A DNA stretch of 64,000 nt. It comes from Gaertneriomyces semiglobifer (Eukaryota > Chytridiomycota > Chytridiomycetes > Spizellomycetales > Spizellomycetaceae). Positions 11,644-22,137 of the stretch are shown one piece after another. The notes beneath the pieces were generated by a model, which saw nothing but the letters and a program-made list of their open reading frames with translations, ran no database searches and was not told the origin of the DNA. The stretch covers positions 310,001-374,000 of the forward strand of contig JAHLKF010000009.1 of the NCBI GenBank assembly GCA_025558075.1, given 5' to 3'. Positions within the stretch are counted from its first letter, which is position 1; the number at the start of each line of letters is the position of its first letter. The translations under genes were made by a program, and so were the position numbers.

Positions 11644-12740
11644 CTTCGGTCAACGCAGCAGAGATACAAGAGTCTAGGCTCCTAACTGGTTAAAAAATTT
11701 CGTTAGAGAAGCTTAATCAAGAGTGATCCCGCCCATCATCAAGTGAGGTACAAAGCAACGGCATGACACAGAGAACCTGAACTTACGTTTGAAACAGCAG
11801 CAACCCAGCTCTTGAACCAAGACACTGAACCGGTCAATATCATGTTCCGCTGAGGCGCAACACGATTGGGAAAACTGCCTTCGTCGAGAAGGATTCATAT
11901 AACGGTGTCCGTATTTCTTGGTTGCTACATGCAGCCTATAGCTGTCGGTTGGACTCCAAAAGGCCTGCCTGCATATAAACTAGTCTGGGCACAGTCCCTC
12001 TCTGTGGAATGGGAACGATCGCAAATATGTTAAATCTCACGGAACGTTTGCTGTTGTCGATCTGGTGCTGGCCTCGAGAAGAGGTAAAGAGCTTATGATG
12101 GCGTAGATCAAACTTTGTGGCGCTTTGCGCCGTCGTTCTTACGTTACAGCGAAGTATATGCATATATGCACAACAAGACGTTGCGAATGGTCATTGGACT
12201 GGTATGAATGTCCTGAGAACAGGTGAATGCGTTGATTACATTCTACACCTTTGGGTATGAGGAGGACAGCCATCATTCAATGTACGGCCTGTGAGACAGG
12301 AGAACTCGAAACGGATGCCAGGTACTGCCAAGCAGCATGGCAGGAAGAGATCAGCAGCCTCTTGCAGACACCACAGAGCGGCTATCAGCCTGCCGTACTC
12401 CTCAATGGTCTTTCAAACGAGGGGATGAAGTGCCCGATCGAATGCTCTCATACTGCATACTCCCTCAGCGTCCATTAGCAGTGCCGTGCTCTGCCTGCAA
12501 TGCAATCCTCGATGTGAAGCGGGGGGCAATCATGCTGGAACAGTGTAGTTATAGCGTCTTCATCAGCGCATCCAAGCCTAAGCAGGACGGAAGATGCTTC
12601 ACAGCACCCTCTGCGAGTATTCCACACACCAGATAAATAGAACCGAATTGACATGACAGCAACATCTTCCCCTCGGGGAACACGCTGATCCAGAGCGGTC
12701 ACCGCATAGCATAACATATCGTGAGGTAAAGTCACTGCCA
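11644..12740. other. Divergent intergenic region
   Basis: About 1.1 kb upstream of both ARL5 (minus) and the hydrolase-phosphatase gene (plus). Open frames on either strand (for example 12475-12858 minus) have unusual composition and no domain. It probably contains both promoters; no clear TATA box is seen near either ATG. Confidence 0.4.
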
Positions 12741-14501
12741 ATGGGTGTGTGCTGCAAAGTAGCTCATGCTTTCGGCTCACTTTACTCGCGCATTTTCCCT
12801 GTCCACATTCTGCGCGACACAATTCAACGAAATATGACAGACCAACAGCTAAATACATTAGCAGGACTCCTGCGTTCCCGAGATATTTACTTCAAACTAG
12901 CTGGGGCAACATGTCTGGCCGTCACCAGCATCTTTGCTCTCAAGCTGCTTCGTGCGTTCCTATCAAGTAATTCAACAAGAAATGCATCAACGGACAAAAC
13001 AACTCACGATTGCCTCGGCAAAAAGTACCCGACGATAACGGAAATGATCAACGGCAAGCGATTAAACGTCTTATTCATTCCGCATAAGCTCGGCCGCTCG
13101 CTCCCCCTCATCGTCTTTATCCATGGAATGGGCGCATCCCTTGACCAGTTCACGCTGCAAATCGCCCACTTTTCCAAGATCGCCAATATCCTGGCGCTGG
13201 ATCTCGTCGGGCATGGGCAAAGTGAACGGGTTCAGGAAGATAGCGCCTATACAACGCCATCGATTGTCAATGATATTGTGACCCTCCTCGACATTTACAA
13301 GGAGAGTGCGGATTCGGTCATTCTCATATGCCACTCGTACGGTTGCGCCATCGGAACACATCTTTTTGCCCGGATGCAAGAACGAATTAAAGCGCTCGTT
13401 TTTCTGTGTCCGAAAGCGATGCCCACGCCACATGATCTTGCTCAAATGAACAAGTTTATCTCCACACCCACTTTGATCGTCGACCTTTTTCGGTACTTTG
13501 ATCGTCGGGGTGGGATCCATTCGACATCTGTTTCTAGGTTGTTGTCAGAGGGCGCTTCGGATGAAATACGGTTGAAACAACTAAACTGGAATAAGGCGAA
13601 CACGACAGTTATCGCGAAGAAGACGTTTAAGGGCATGCAGTGGCCTACTCCCGAGGAGTATGCGAAGTTGACATGTCCTGTCTTGTTGGTTGGGGGCGAG
13701 GAAGATCTGGTGTGCCCACCTCGAGAGAACTTGCATGTCATTCAAGCCCTTTTACCAGACAACATCATTAGCGGAATTCAAAGCCCGTCGGGACAAGGTG
13801 ATGATACCGCGACAAAAAAGAACGAAATATTCATCATCCCGAACGCAGCACATATGGTCATGGTCGAACAGCCCGAAGTCCTTAACGCCATCATTTACCA
13901 CTGGCTCCTTGAATCAGGCTTTCACGCAATGAATCTCTCACACCTTCTTCATCTCAAAAACCCACCCGCATCGAAATGGAACCTGAAGAACTCGGCAAAG
14001 TGGCATCGAACCCCGACAGTCTCTCCCGCATTGCACATCTTTCGACCCATGAAAACCATGCTTCAAACATCTGAACACAATCCGACATCACTCACCATCA
14101 ACCATCCCGAGATCGGATTGGTAATTGATATTTCGAGTGACCCACCACCGTACGAGCCCACTGACCTTTCCAAAAGTGGTGGATGCACATATCTCAAGCT
14201 CCCTACTAAAAGCAAACTACCCCCATCTCCCCAGGTAGTTGCCGAATTCATTTCCATCGTACGTGAATTCAATAGCAAGAACCCCGATCGACATATAGCG
14301 ATACATTGTCATTATGGATTCAACCGGACTGGATTCTTGGTATGTTGTTACCTGATCCAAGAGTGCCAGTGGAGTGTGAAGCGTGCTCTGGAGGGGTTTG
14401 AGAAGGTGCGACCACCTGGAATTCGACATATACATTTTAAGGATGAGTTGTACATGCGGTATGCGGGCAGTGGGATGCGATCACCCTCCAAGAAAACATA
14501 A
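12741..14501 (+). CDS. Alpha/beta-hydrolase fused to an RNA-triphosphatase-like cysteine phosphatase
   Basis: A single exon of 586 residues with two enzyme domains. A hydrophobic N-terminal segment (GATCLAVTSIFALKLLRAF) may anchor it in a membrane. Residues about 110-400 form an alpha/beta-hydrolase: oxyanion region HGMGAS, nucleophile elbow CHSYG (Ser199), acid GGEEDLV (Asp322) and His371 in NAAHMVM. Residues about 440-580 form a dual-specificity-type phosphatase with the P-loop HCHYGFNRTG (Cys523, Arg529). Its flanks, VIDISSDPPPYEP and EKVRPPGIRHIHFKDELYMR, resemble the RNA 5'-triphosphatase domain of animal capping enzymes more than protein phosphatases. Whether it acts on RNA, lipid or protein is not known. 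An alternative start lies at 12834. No frameshift separates the domains, so the fusion is real in this sequence. Confidence 0.85.
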   Translation: MGVCCKVAHAFGSLYSRIFPVHILRDTIQRNMTDQQLNTLAGLLRSRDIYFKLAGATCLAVTSIFALKLLRAFLSSNSTRNASTDKTTHDCLGKKYPTITEMINGKRLNVLFIPHKLGRSLPLIVFIHGMGASLDQFTLQIAHFSKIANILALDLVGHGQSERVQEDSAYTTPSIVNDIVTLLDIYKESADSVILICHSYGCAIGTHLFARMQERIKALVFLCPKAMPTPHDLAQMNKFISTPTLIVDLFRYFDRRGGIHSTSVSRLLSEGASDEIRLKQLNWNKANTTVIAKKTFKGMQWPTPEEYAKLTCPVLLVGGEEDLVCPPRENLHVIQALLPDNIISGIQSPSGQGDDTATKKNEIFIIPNAAHMVMVEQPEVLNAIIYHWLLESGFHAMNLSHLLHLKNPPASKWNLKNSAKWHRTPTVSPALHIFRPMKTMLQTSEHNPTSLTINHPEIGLVIDISSDPPPYEPTDLSKSGGCTYLKLPTKSKLPPSPQVVAEFISIVREFNSKNPDRHIAIHCHYGFNRTGFLVCCYLIQECQWSVKRALEGFEKVRPPGIRHIHFKDELYMRYAGSGMRSPSKKT

Positions 14502-15062
14502 TTTTAGTCTGACAGGAGCAGGTAGTGGTTTGCGATGTGTGTGGATTTAGCATGAATTACAATACCAAAATTACAAGAAGGAATGCAATGGAACCCTGAT
14601 ACTTCATTGCCGGCCATCAAATTCGGTATTCGAGCATACGGGGACTGTGCTGCTAAACGCATGTTATTATAATAATGTCCGAAGACTTGAAGTGTGAATA
14701 TTGACATAATGATGTGTGATGTCATCCGAACGCGTCAGAACACACACACACTTACTTTGGCACACTTCCCAATTCCATCATCACTCGCAAACAGCAGCGC
14801 AAAGCAAAGCAAGAGTAACTGACACGACAGCGCAAACGCTTCGACTGGGCGGTGATTCATGTTGAACTGACGTCACTCTGTTAAGCAGAGAGGCTTTGAT
14901 AGAAAAACATAAATAGGAGAGAGGGGGTGAAAGGAAGAGGGGTCCACACAGACCTTAACGAACCATCTAAGATATTTAGGTTCACCAACCAACAGCTTTT
15001 TAAAAAAAAAGGTTTTCATAAAAGAGAATACAAAAGGCGCAACTTGATAACAAAGAAGAGAT
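14502..15062. other. Intergenic region upstream of the LEA-like gene
   Basis: About 560 bp holding the 3' end of the hydrolase-phosphatase gene and the promoter of the LEA-like gene. A short CA microsatellite lies near 14740, and A-rich, TATA-like sequence (aaacataaata near 14905) lies about 155 bp before the ATG. Confidence 0.4.
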
Positions 15063-17360
15063 ATGGTCAACAACCATCACCAAGACCTTCAAAACGGCCA
15101 TACCGCCGTCCGCGAATCGCGATCAGTCAACTACCACCAAGGCGACGGGCACGACCACCCCGTGCACATCCACCGCGAACGCACCATCATCAAAGAATCC
15201 CAAGACGACTATTTCTGTGACGAAGAGGGTTGCTACGAGTTGCTCCGGGATGTTCCGCCTCCCGGTATCATTTCGCGGGTGAAGCATTTCATATTTGGGC
15301 CGACGACGACGGAGGAGGAGAAGCGGGATGCGGAGATTAGGGTGGTGAGGATGAAAGGGAAGGGTGTGGGAGAGGCGGGGAGGTGGTATGATGAGGCGAC
15401 GGGGAAGATAAGGCAGGTAGGGAGTGATGTGAATGAAGGCATGGAAGATGTACGGGATCGGTATGAGAATGTTAAGGGAGATGCGAGATATAAATATGAG
15501 AATGTGAAGGGGGATGCAAGGCATAAGTATGAAAATGTAAAGGGGGATGTGAGGAACAAATATGAGGACGTGAAAGGGGATGTAAGGCATCAGTATGAAG
15601 ATCTGAAAGGAACTGCACGCCACAAGTATGAGGATGTCAAGGGGGATGCGAGAGACAAGTATGAGGATGCGCAGGAAGGATATGATGAAGTGAGGCGCAA
15701 GGTAGTAGATATGAGAGAGGAGGGAAAAGAAGCGGTAAGGAATCAAATATTCGTCAACAAGTGTGGATGGGCAATTTCTTAACGATTGCTTCCTTCCACT
15801 TAGGCGGGAGGAATCCTGAACTCTATTCGTCAAGTCGGTTCCAAGATTGCAGACGCAGTTAACATTAACAAGCACCGTGTCGAGGATTCCGTACACCAAG
15901 CCGAACAGAAATACAAAACCCAAAAGGACCATGCTCGTTACAAAGTGGAACAAGGAAAACGTGTGGTCGAATCATCAGTTAGCGATATCAAGGAGCAAGG
16001 TGATCGCGTGAAACACCGTGTCGAAAAGGAGGTAGAAGAAGGCAAAGCGGACGTCAAAGACTGGGTGGAGAAAGGAAAACATCGCATCCAGAATGCTCAA
16101 GACGAGGCCAAAGTCAAATTCGACCGACAAAAGCAGCAAGCTCAAGAATCCGCCGAAACGCTCGTCCACCGGGTCGAAGAAACCATTGACGACGTCAAAC
16201 AGCGTGTGAAGCAGGGGTACCACTCTGTGGAAGAGACCGCGGAAGAAATTGCGTTGAGGACCAAGCAGAACCTCGACCGGGCAAAGCAAAATATCAAGGA
16301 CGCTGCGAATCACGGTGTGGAGCAAGTCCGCGATGCGGCGGATGCTGTGCGGTCGTCCGTGGAGCATACCGCTAACCGTGTCCAATCCGGAGTGGACACG
16401 GCCAAGTACCGCGTCTCACATGCTGCCGAACGGGTCAAGGAAGATGTGTACGAAACCTTGGAGGATGTAAAAGAGGGTGTTCATGAACGGGTGGAGGATG
16501 TCAAAGAGGGGTTAGAAAGTGTGTGGCACAAAGCCGAAGGGGCTGCAGAGTGTCTCGGATGTGTTGGACCGAGAAAGTACGGTAATGTGGGAGCGCAAAG
16601 AATCGGTGGACCGTGGTATGGACAGCAGAGAGTTGGTGCAGACCCGTTTGCCGTCGCAAGTCCCGTTCCCGTAACCGCATTCTGGACCGCGTTGTCAATG
16701 ATGTGGTTCTTGTGGCTGGCTAGGTACGTATTTGTTGTTCGTCCTTCACGGCGGGAAAATCCATACTGCCACCTTTTTTCTCAATGGATATTGACATGTT
16801 TCTGCGTTTGCTAGACGTGTATGGCAAACTCGTCAACGTACCCGCATCTACGTTGGTGACGGAAGCGCCGACCTCGCTCACGAACTCGGCAAAGACGTTG
16901 TAGTTTCACGTACGACCCTCTCTGAAGGCCGCGCGGAAAAGACTACTGCCGTCTTACACACCGAAAACGTCGCTGGTGTGAGTAAATACCTCCAAGTAAG
17001 TACCATAAAAAAAACCACACACAACCCCGGTTTCGAACCCCAACATGATGTTTCTCACACTTTGTGTTTTCCTAGTTGCTCAAATCGACCACAGCCCTCT
17101 CACTCCAAACCACCTACACACCCCCCTTCCTCCTCCTCCTCTTCATCCTCGAAGTATCGGGGGTATACCGACCCCTCCTCCACCTCCTCTCGCTCGTGTA
17201 TCTTCTCGGCACGATCAGCCAGACCGAGTTTGGAGTGATGGTGGGCAACGGAGCCGGAAAAGGACGGGTGTTGGGGTTGGCTGTGAATTGGGGGGTGTTG
17301 TTTGCAATGGCATTGTTGAGTATCAAGAGTGCGGTGATGTGTGGGGGATGTAGTGCGTAG
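15063..17360 (+). CDS. Membrane-anchored LEA/apolipoprotein-like repeat protein
   Basis: Four exons (15063-15734, 15804-16723, 16815-16995, 17076-17360) encode 685 residues. After a His-rich N-terminus, residues about 130-205 contain seven tandem 11-residue repeats of the type KYENVKGDARH, the periodicity of group 3 LEA proteins and of apolipoprotein amphipathic helices. Residues about 225-510 are a long charged amphipathic helix region with irregular 11-mers (VKHRVEKEVEEGKADV and similar). The C-terminus has about four hydrophobic helices (for example FWTALSMMWFLWLA and FLLLLFILEVSGVY) flanking a small cytosolic or lumenal domain. Soluble LEA proteins protect membranes or proteins during drying; here the helix domain would be tethered to a membrane. 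A role in desiccation or lipid-surface binding is inference. The 33-bp DNA period is visible at roughly 15450-15680. Confidence 0.8.
15448..15680 (+). repeat. 33-bp tandem repeat encoding LEA-like 11-mers
   Basis: About seven diverged copies of a 33-bp unit beginning near tatgagaatgttaagggag. Each unit encodes one 11-residue repeat. Copies differ mostly at third codon positions, which suggests selection on the peptide rather than a very recent expansion. Confidence 0.8.
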
Positions 17361-18026
17361 TACGTAGTTGACGGTTTGGGGAATTGTCGAAGTGTGGGTT
17401 TTACTTTTTTTGTTACTTGGGGTTTTCAGAGGTACTGGTATGGAAAAGAGAACATGGGGATTCTGATGTTTGAGGTGTCGGAAAGGAGAGAGAGGGAGTC
17501 AGTGTTGATGATGATGATGAGTGATGTTAAGCTGTGGGGTTTGTGTTGTTGTTGTATGGTGTCAGTCTTGTGGTGTTGGTGAACACCACCCGAAATGAAT
17601 AAGAGCAGTTTCAGGTTTCTAAGGAGTGAATGAATTACTACATACGTTGTCAGCACCAGTACAGTTCAAAAAATATTTCTCAAGATGTATGTTTTCTCAC
17701 ACACACGCACACACAACATAGCGCCATATGACAGAGGTAATGGGTATATATATATACGGGTAAGAAAAGCGGTTGAAAAGCAGGGTATACAGACGAAAAA
17801 CACAAGTTGTCACGATTTAGGAGTGACCGTCCCAAAAAAATACAACAAAAAGCGCATATAAAGGCAGGCAGCTACCTTCCACAAAAAAAAACACCCCCCT
17901 AAACCGTACACCAAAAGACCGTTTCCTAACAAAGTTTCGAGAGTAGAGCCCCCCCCCCCACCAAAACATAAGCGGATCAAAGTGAGATAAAGATGGAAGG
18001 AGTGCTTCGTGTCTTTCTGGGTGCTA
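17361..18026. other. Intergenic region between convergent genes
   Basis: About 670 bp between the LEA-like stop and the PFKFB stop. It is rich in homopolymers and short tandem repeats (TGATGATGATGA near 17505, CACACACACG near 17700, TATATATATA near 17746, and A- and C-runs near 17885-17960). Probably 3' UTRs. Confidence 0.5.
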
Positions 18027-20739
18027 TCAAACAGTTGTGCCGATTTCATCAAACCAATCTGTTTCTGCATTATATTTATCTAAAAAAAAAAGAGGAAATC
18101 AGTCAGAGGTTCCACGAGTAACAAGAGATAATTTCCGCGGGGGTGCGAAAAGAAAAACACATAAACACAAGTGATACTCACACTTGACCAAATCAGCCCC
18201 ATAAGGTTTAGGTCTCAAACACCACAAACAATGCAACGGCACCTCCATCCTCGTCATCTCCTCCAACGGCACCCCGACAAAATACGCCAACAACGTCCTC
18301 AACACGACCCTATGCGTGACAATCAACACATTACTCCGCATCCTCTCCAACTCAATAATAATCGGTCTCAACCGTTCAATCACATCCACATACGATTCCC
18401 CGCCGTTACCGGGGTATCGATACAAGAGTTTGTTGGATTGTCGGGCTTGGTATTCGTCGGGATAGAGGGTGGCGATTTCTTTGTAGGTGAGGTCTTCGCA
18501 TGTGCCGGCGTAGATCTCGTTGAGGAATTTGATGCGACGGGTGTCGTAGTGGGTGTCGGGGAAGTATTCGACGGTTTGGGTGGCGCGGAGGAGGGTGGAT
18601 GTCCACACGCTTAACCCTGTTTTGCGGGATGTGCCGCCAAAGTTGTCGTCGACGAGGTCGGAGGGTTGGCGGTCAAACGGTGTTGATTGTGGTGTTGCTC
18701 CCTGTGTTGTTGTGGTTGACTGTGGTATTGCCGACTGTCCTGCTATTGACTGTGTTGTGGTTGTGGTGTCCAATGTGTCCCGTTTAGTGTTCTCCTCCAC
18801 AGGATGCAATGATTTCATAAACCTCGCCAACGCCGCAGCGTATTTCCGCCCGTGCGGCGTGAGGGGCGGGTCGCCACCAATCCGTCCACTCAAATTATAA
18901 GTCGACTCTCCGTGACGGGTGAGGTAGATCGTCCGAGCGTCAATGTGCATTTGCATGAGATAGAACACACATTGAGATTCAAGGTATCCGTGCACGTTGT
19001 GGGTGACGACGGTTCGACCCACGTTGATAAGTTTGATATAACTACGAAGCAGAAAAAAAAAGCAAGAAAAGAGGATTCACATTAGGGCAAAATAAAGAAT
19101 CGAAACCAAGAGAGGGCGGGCAGGTGGGCGGGCGGGGTTTGCGAGACGCCGGTTTCTATCACTACCGCGCATTTTACATACCTCAAATCCTCTTCCTCAG
19201 TCTCCCCCACGGTCTCATACGCACGCTCATAATTCTCCGTACGCGCCACGAAGTCCTTCATGGCCTGCTCCCGCGGTATATTCTTATAATCCGGTCCCTG
19301 GAGTTTCATTTCGATATTGTTCTGCAAAATGTCTTTATCAGTGCAAATCGATTCTAGAAAACGAAACAACCGTTGTTAAAAAGGAAAAAAAAGGGGGGAA
19401 GAAACCAAACAAAACACCAAAAAAAGAAAAAAAAAAAAGTGGTTTTGTGGGGGAATGGAATTGTGGTAGAAACGTAATTGTGGTGGGAATAGAATTGTCG
19501 GGGGATGGATCTATGATCTTACCTATAAAAACACCTTTAACACCCTTCTCCCTCCTCGTCCTCTCCAACAACATCCTCCTCCGTTCCCTCGTAGAATTCG
19601 TCGCATCATGAATCGCCACCTTCCCCCCCTCTCTCAACCACTCAAAGATCTCCTCCAGCGTCTCCATCGCAAGTTTCTCTCTCACAGCTTTAGCAGCAGG
19701 ATTATCCGGGTCAAAGAAGTGGGCGTCGTGTGTGGTGCTGCCTGCGGGAGCGTGGAGGATGGGTGAGGGTGTGGGTTCGGGAACAGGGAGGGTGGGGAGG
19801 GGAGAGTGTTTGGAGATGAGGAGACGGGCGATGGAGAGGGGTTTGTACGAGGCTTGGGGGGTGGGTGTGACTACAAAGGATGAGTCGCTGTGGGTTGTTG
19901 TGATGGTCGGGATGTCGTGGGTGGATGTGGTAGAGTCGGATATGTCTGATGGTGGTGGTGGTGGGGGTTTGATGATGCTGTCGGGTTTGTCGGTGGAGGA
20001 TGTAGTGGATCCAAGGGCCATCACTCGTCTTCGGTTCCCGACGTTGAACACGCGAGTATTGAACCCACTCCAACTCAAATCTATCACACAAAAAGACGGA
20101 AACAAAACGAGGGCGAGAAGAAAACAAAAAGAGAAGGTTCAAATCAAAAAAGATACACAAAAACAACGTTCTTCTCCGTAAAATAAAATACTTACACCTC
20201 ACCAATTTCTTACAAATATAACTCTTTCCTCTCGCCGGCAGACCCACCATAAAAATAATCAACCGCGGGCCAACCTCATTCTTCTGCTCCAAAATATCGC
20301 GCGGGGGTTTATGCGGATGGTGGGTAGCGCCACCACCACTCCCACCCACATCATAACCATCCGAATCATCACCATCACCATCCTCAGTTGTACGTGTATA
20401 CAACGGGGCCCTCCATATCCCCGGATCCGTCAAAGGATGCACGCCGTCCCCACCTCCATTCCACATATGTGCATGCTCGCCCTCTCCCCGTGTCCGATCC
20501 GACTCTACCGTACATTCCGACCCATCCGTATACTCCGACCGAGCACACGCCAAACACTCCCCATCATGTTCATCATTGGAAGCTTCCCCAACCGTCGTAT
20601 CGATATCGTCGCTCTGGAGGGTTTGGAGGACGGTGGAACTGTAGATGTCTAACTCGTCGATATCGATGGGTGGCCGGGAAAGCGGACTTGATCGGACTGG
20701 TGGGTGGGTGTAGAGTGGTGATTTGAGTGTTACGGACAT
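18027..20739 (-). CDS. 6-phosphofructo-2-kinase/fructose-2,6-bisphosphatase
   Basis: Five exons on the minus strand (20739-20196, 20080-19523, 19353-19182, 19041-18182, 18079-18027) encode 728 residues. The bifunctional enzyme sets the level of fructose-2,6-bisphosphate, the main activator of glycolytic phosphofructokinase. The kinase half has the P-loop GLPARGKS (about residues 166-173), LVRYLSWSGFNTRVFNVG across the first junction, and FIESICTDKDILQNNIEMKL across the second. The phosphatase half has LTRHGES with the catalytic His near residue 468, GRIGGDPPLTPHG, and VTHRVVLRTLLAYF. The N-terminal 150 residues are acidic and disordered. A Pro/Thr-rich insert of roughly 100 residues interrupts the kinase between NVGNRRR and HDAHFFDPDNPAA, and a Thr/Gln-rich insert interrupts the phosphatase. 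Both catalytic halves look intact, so either activity could dominate. Confidence 0.93.
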
Positions 20740-22137
20740 TTTATGCGGAGAGAGAGGTGAAGAGGGGTAATGCCTATTGGTCGCTCAAACTACTTTTGGT
20801 GTATTCGCGTATGGCACTGGAAGAGATAGCGCTTGCTTGCGATGTTGATTTTCGGTTTGGTTGGTGTGGGTGGTGGTAACGTTTGTGATAGGATTGTGGT
20901 CGACTGGAGTGATATTGATGAGAGTTTGCAGATGTAATGTCTGTGTGAAGAGTGTTGCCCTGATGTGTGATGTCAGTCAACAACCCGCACACACATAAAT
21001 TCGACATAACACCCACGCGCATGGGTTCACTGCCAAATTCAAGTCAACGTCAATCCGACAAACTTACAACGCTTTGGGAGATAATTCATATAAAGTGCAC
21101 TGAAGCCATGTAAGCTGAGCTCATCTCGTCCACTCGCAAATCTTGGAACATCCTTCTCTGACACCGGTACCAGCCTGTTCAGCGTAGATCTACATTAAAG
21201 GCGAGACGACGCGGAAAAGTCGCACCAAATCAAAGGGTACAAGGGCACAAGGACCAGTTTTCCATGGGGAAGGGCGATTTTGCATTGAAAGGATCTTGCA
21301 GTGGGGCAGGATGGAATGAACGCTATAGGCCATGCCTGTTTTTCGCGATCTGTCAGATCTTTACGCGTTGTGTTTCCGCTCACCTGTCAGGCCGGGTACG
21401 GTTTCAGTGCGCCCGCGCAGTGAACATGAATGTGGTCAAGGCGCTGGGAAGCAGAGGTTAACGTTAGGGCAAGCAACCCATCCAGCCGGTCCCGTATTGT
21501 CAACCTCCAGTAACGAGAAGAGGAGTAGCAGGAAAGAGAGGCGCCTTTCGATAACCACGCGAAAACCATTCAAGCAAAAAGGATCCCAAGCTTTGCGAAT
21601 TGGTGTAATTGAAGAGTTCAAAGAGGTAGAGGCTGCTGTTGCAAGTACAAAGAGGGGCCCAAGGATCGTCGTAATCCACATGACTCCTCGACGTCCGGGA
21701 GTGGCTTGTCAAGCTGCTTTTCCTCAAGATAGCCTGTGTATTTTGGAACGGTTGGTCACGAGCTCACTGTCACAGTCCAGATAGTATCAGTGATACTATC
21801 TGGACTGTGACATACGCGGGCGAACTCTACCAACCATCAATACATTGAGCTGAGGGTTGAGTTGTACATCCGAACGATGATTGCAAACCCACTCATCCAG
21901 GCGCAGAAACACCCTCGTGTATTACTGAGATGTGAACTAATATATTTGATACAATTTACATGCAATGGCATTTTTCCTCTGGCATGCATACCAATGAGGC
22001 CCGTGATCCATTAGGATGGGAAGAAGGGGCATTCCTGTCGAACTGCAGATGGAACATTACTGACTCGCAAGAGAAAGTAAGTCTCTATTGTCGGTGCGAG
22101 TATACACACATACGTCGTACTTTAGTTCTTACATATT
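20740..22137. other. Intergenic region containing a perfect palindrome
   Basis: About 1.4 kb between the PFKFB start and the FAM161-like 3' end. A plus-strand frame at 21332-21784 has a mixed, non-repetitive composition (for example GVIEEFKEVEAAV) but no recognised domain. It ends inside the palindrome at 21768-21812 and might be a fragment of an old element. No RNA gene was seen. Confidence 0.4.
21768..21812. repeat. 45-bp perfect palindrome, copy 1 of a dispersed pair
   Basis: Two 22-bp arms, perfectly complementary, separated by a single G. The outer ends read TGTCACAG..CTGTGACA. A diverged copy of identical length lies at 47769-47813 (37 of 45 positions match). A transcript would form a strong hairpin; as DNA it looks like two terminal inverted repeats joined tip to tip. 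Confidence 0.85.

Noticed and set aside
12475..12858. Minus-strand frame of 127 codons upstream of the hydrolase-phosphatase gene
   Set aside because: Composition is unremarkable, it overlaps the start of a solid gene, and no family similarity is seen.
15123..15953. Long minus-strand open frame (276 codons), hydrophobic, opposite the LEA-like gene
   Set aside because: It is the antisense shadow of the charged 11-mer repeats, which translate into Ile/Leu-rich sequence; the plus-strand gene explains the region fully.
21332..21784. Plus-strand frame of 150 codons ending in the palindrome
   Set aside because: No domain, no splice context and no start context; possible element fragment but not supportable as a gene.
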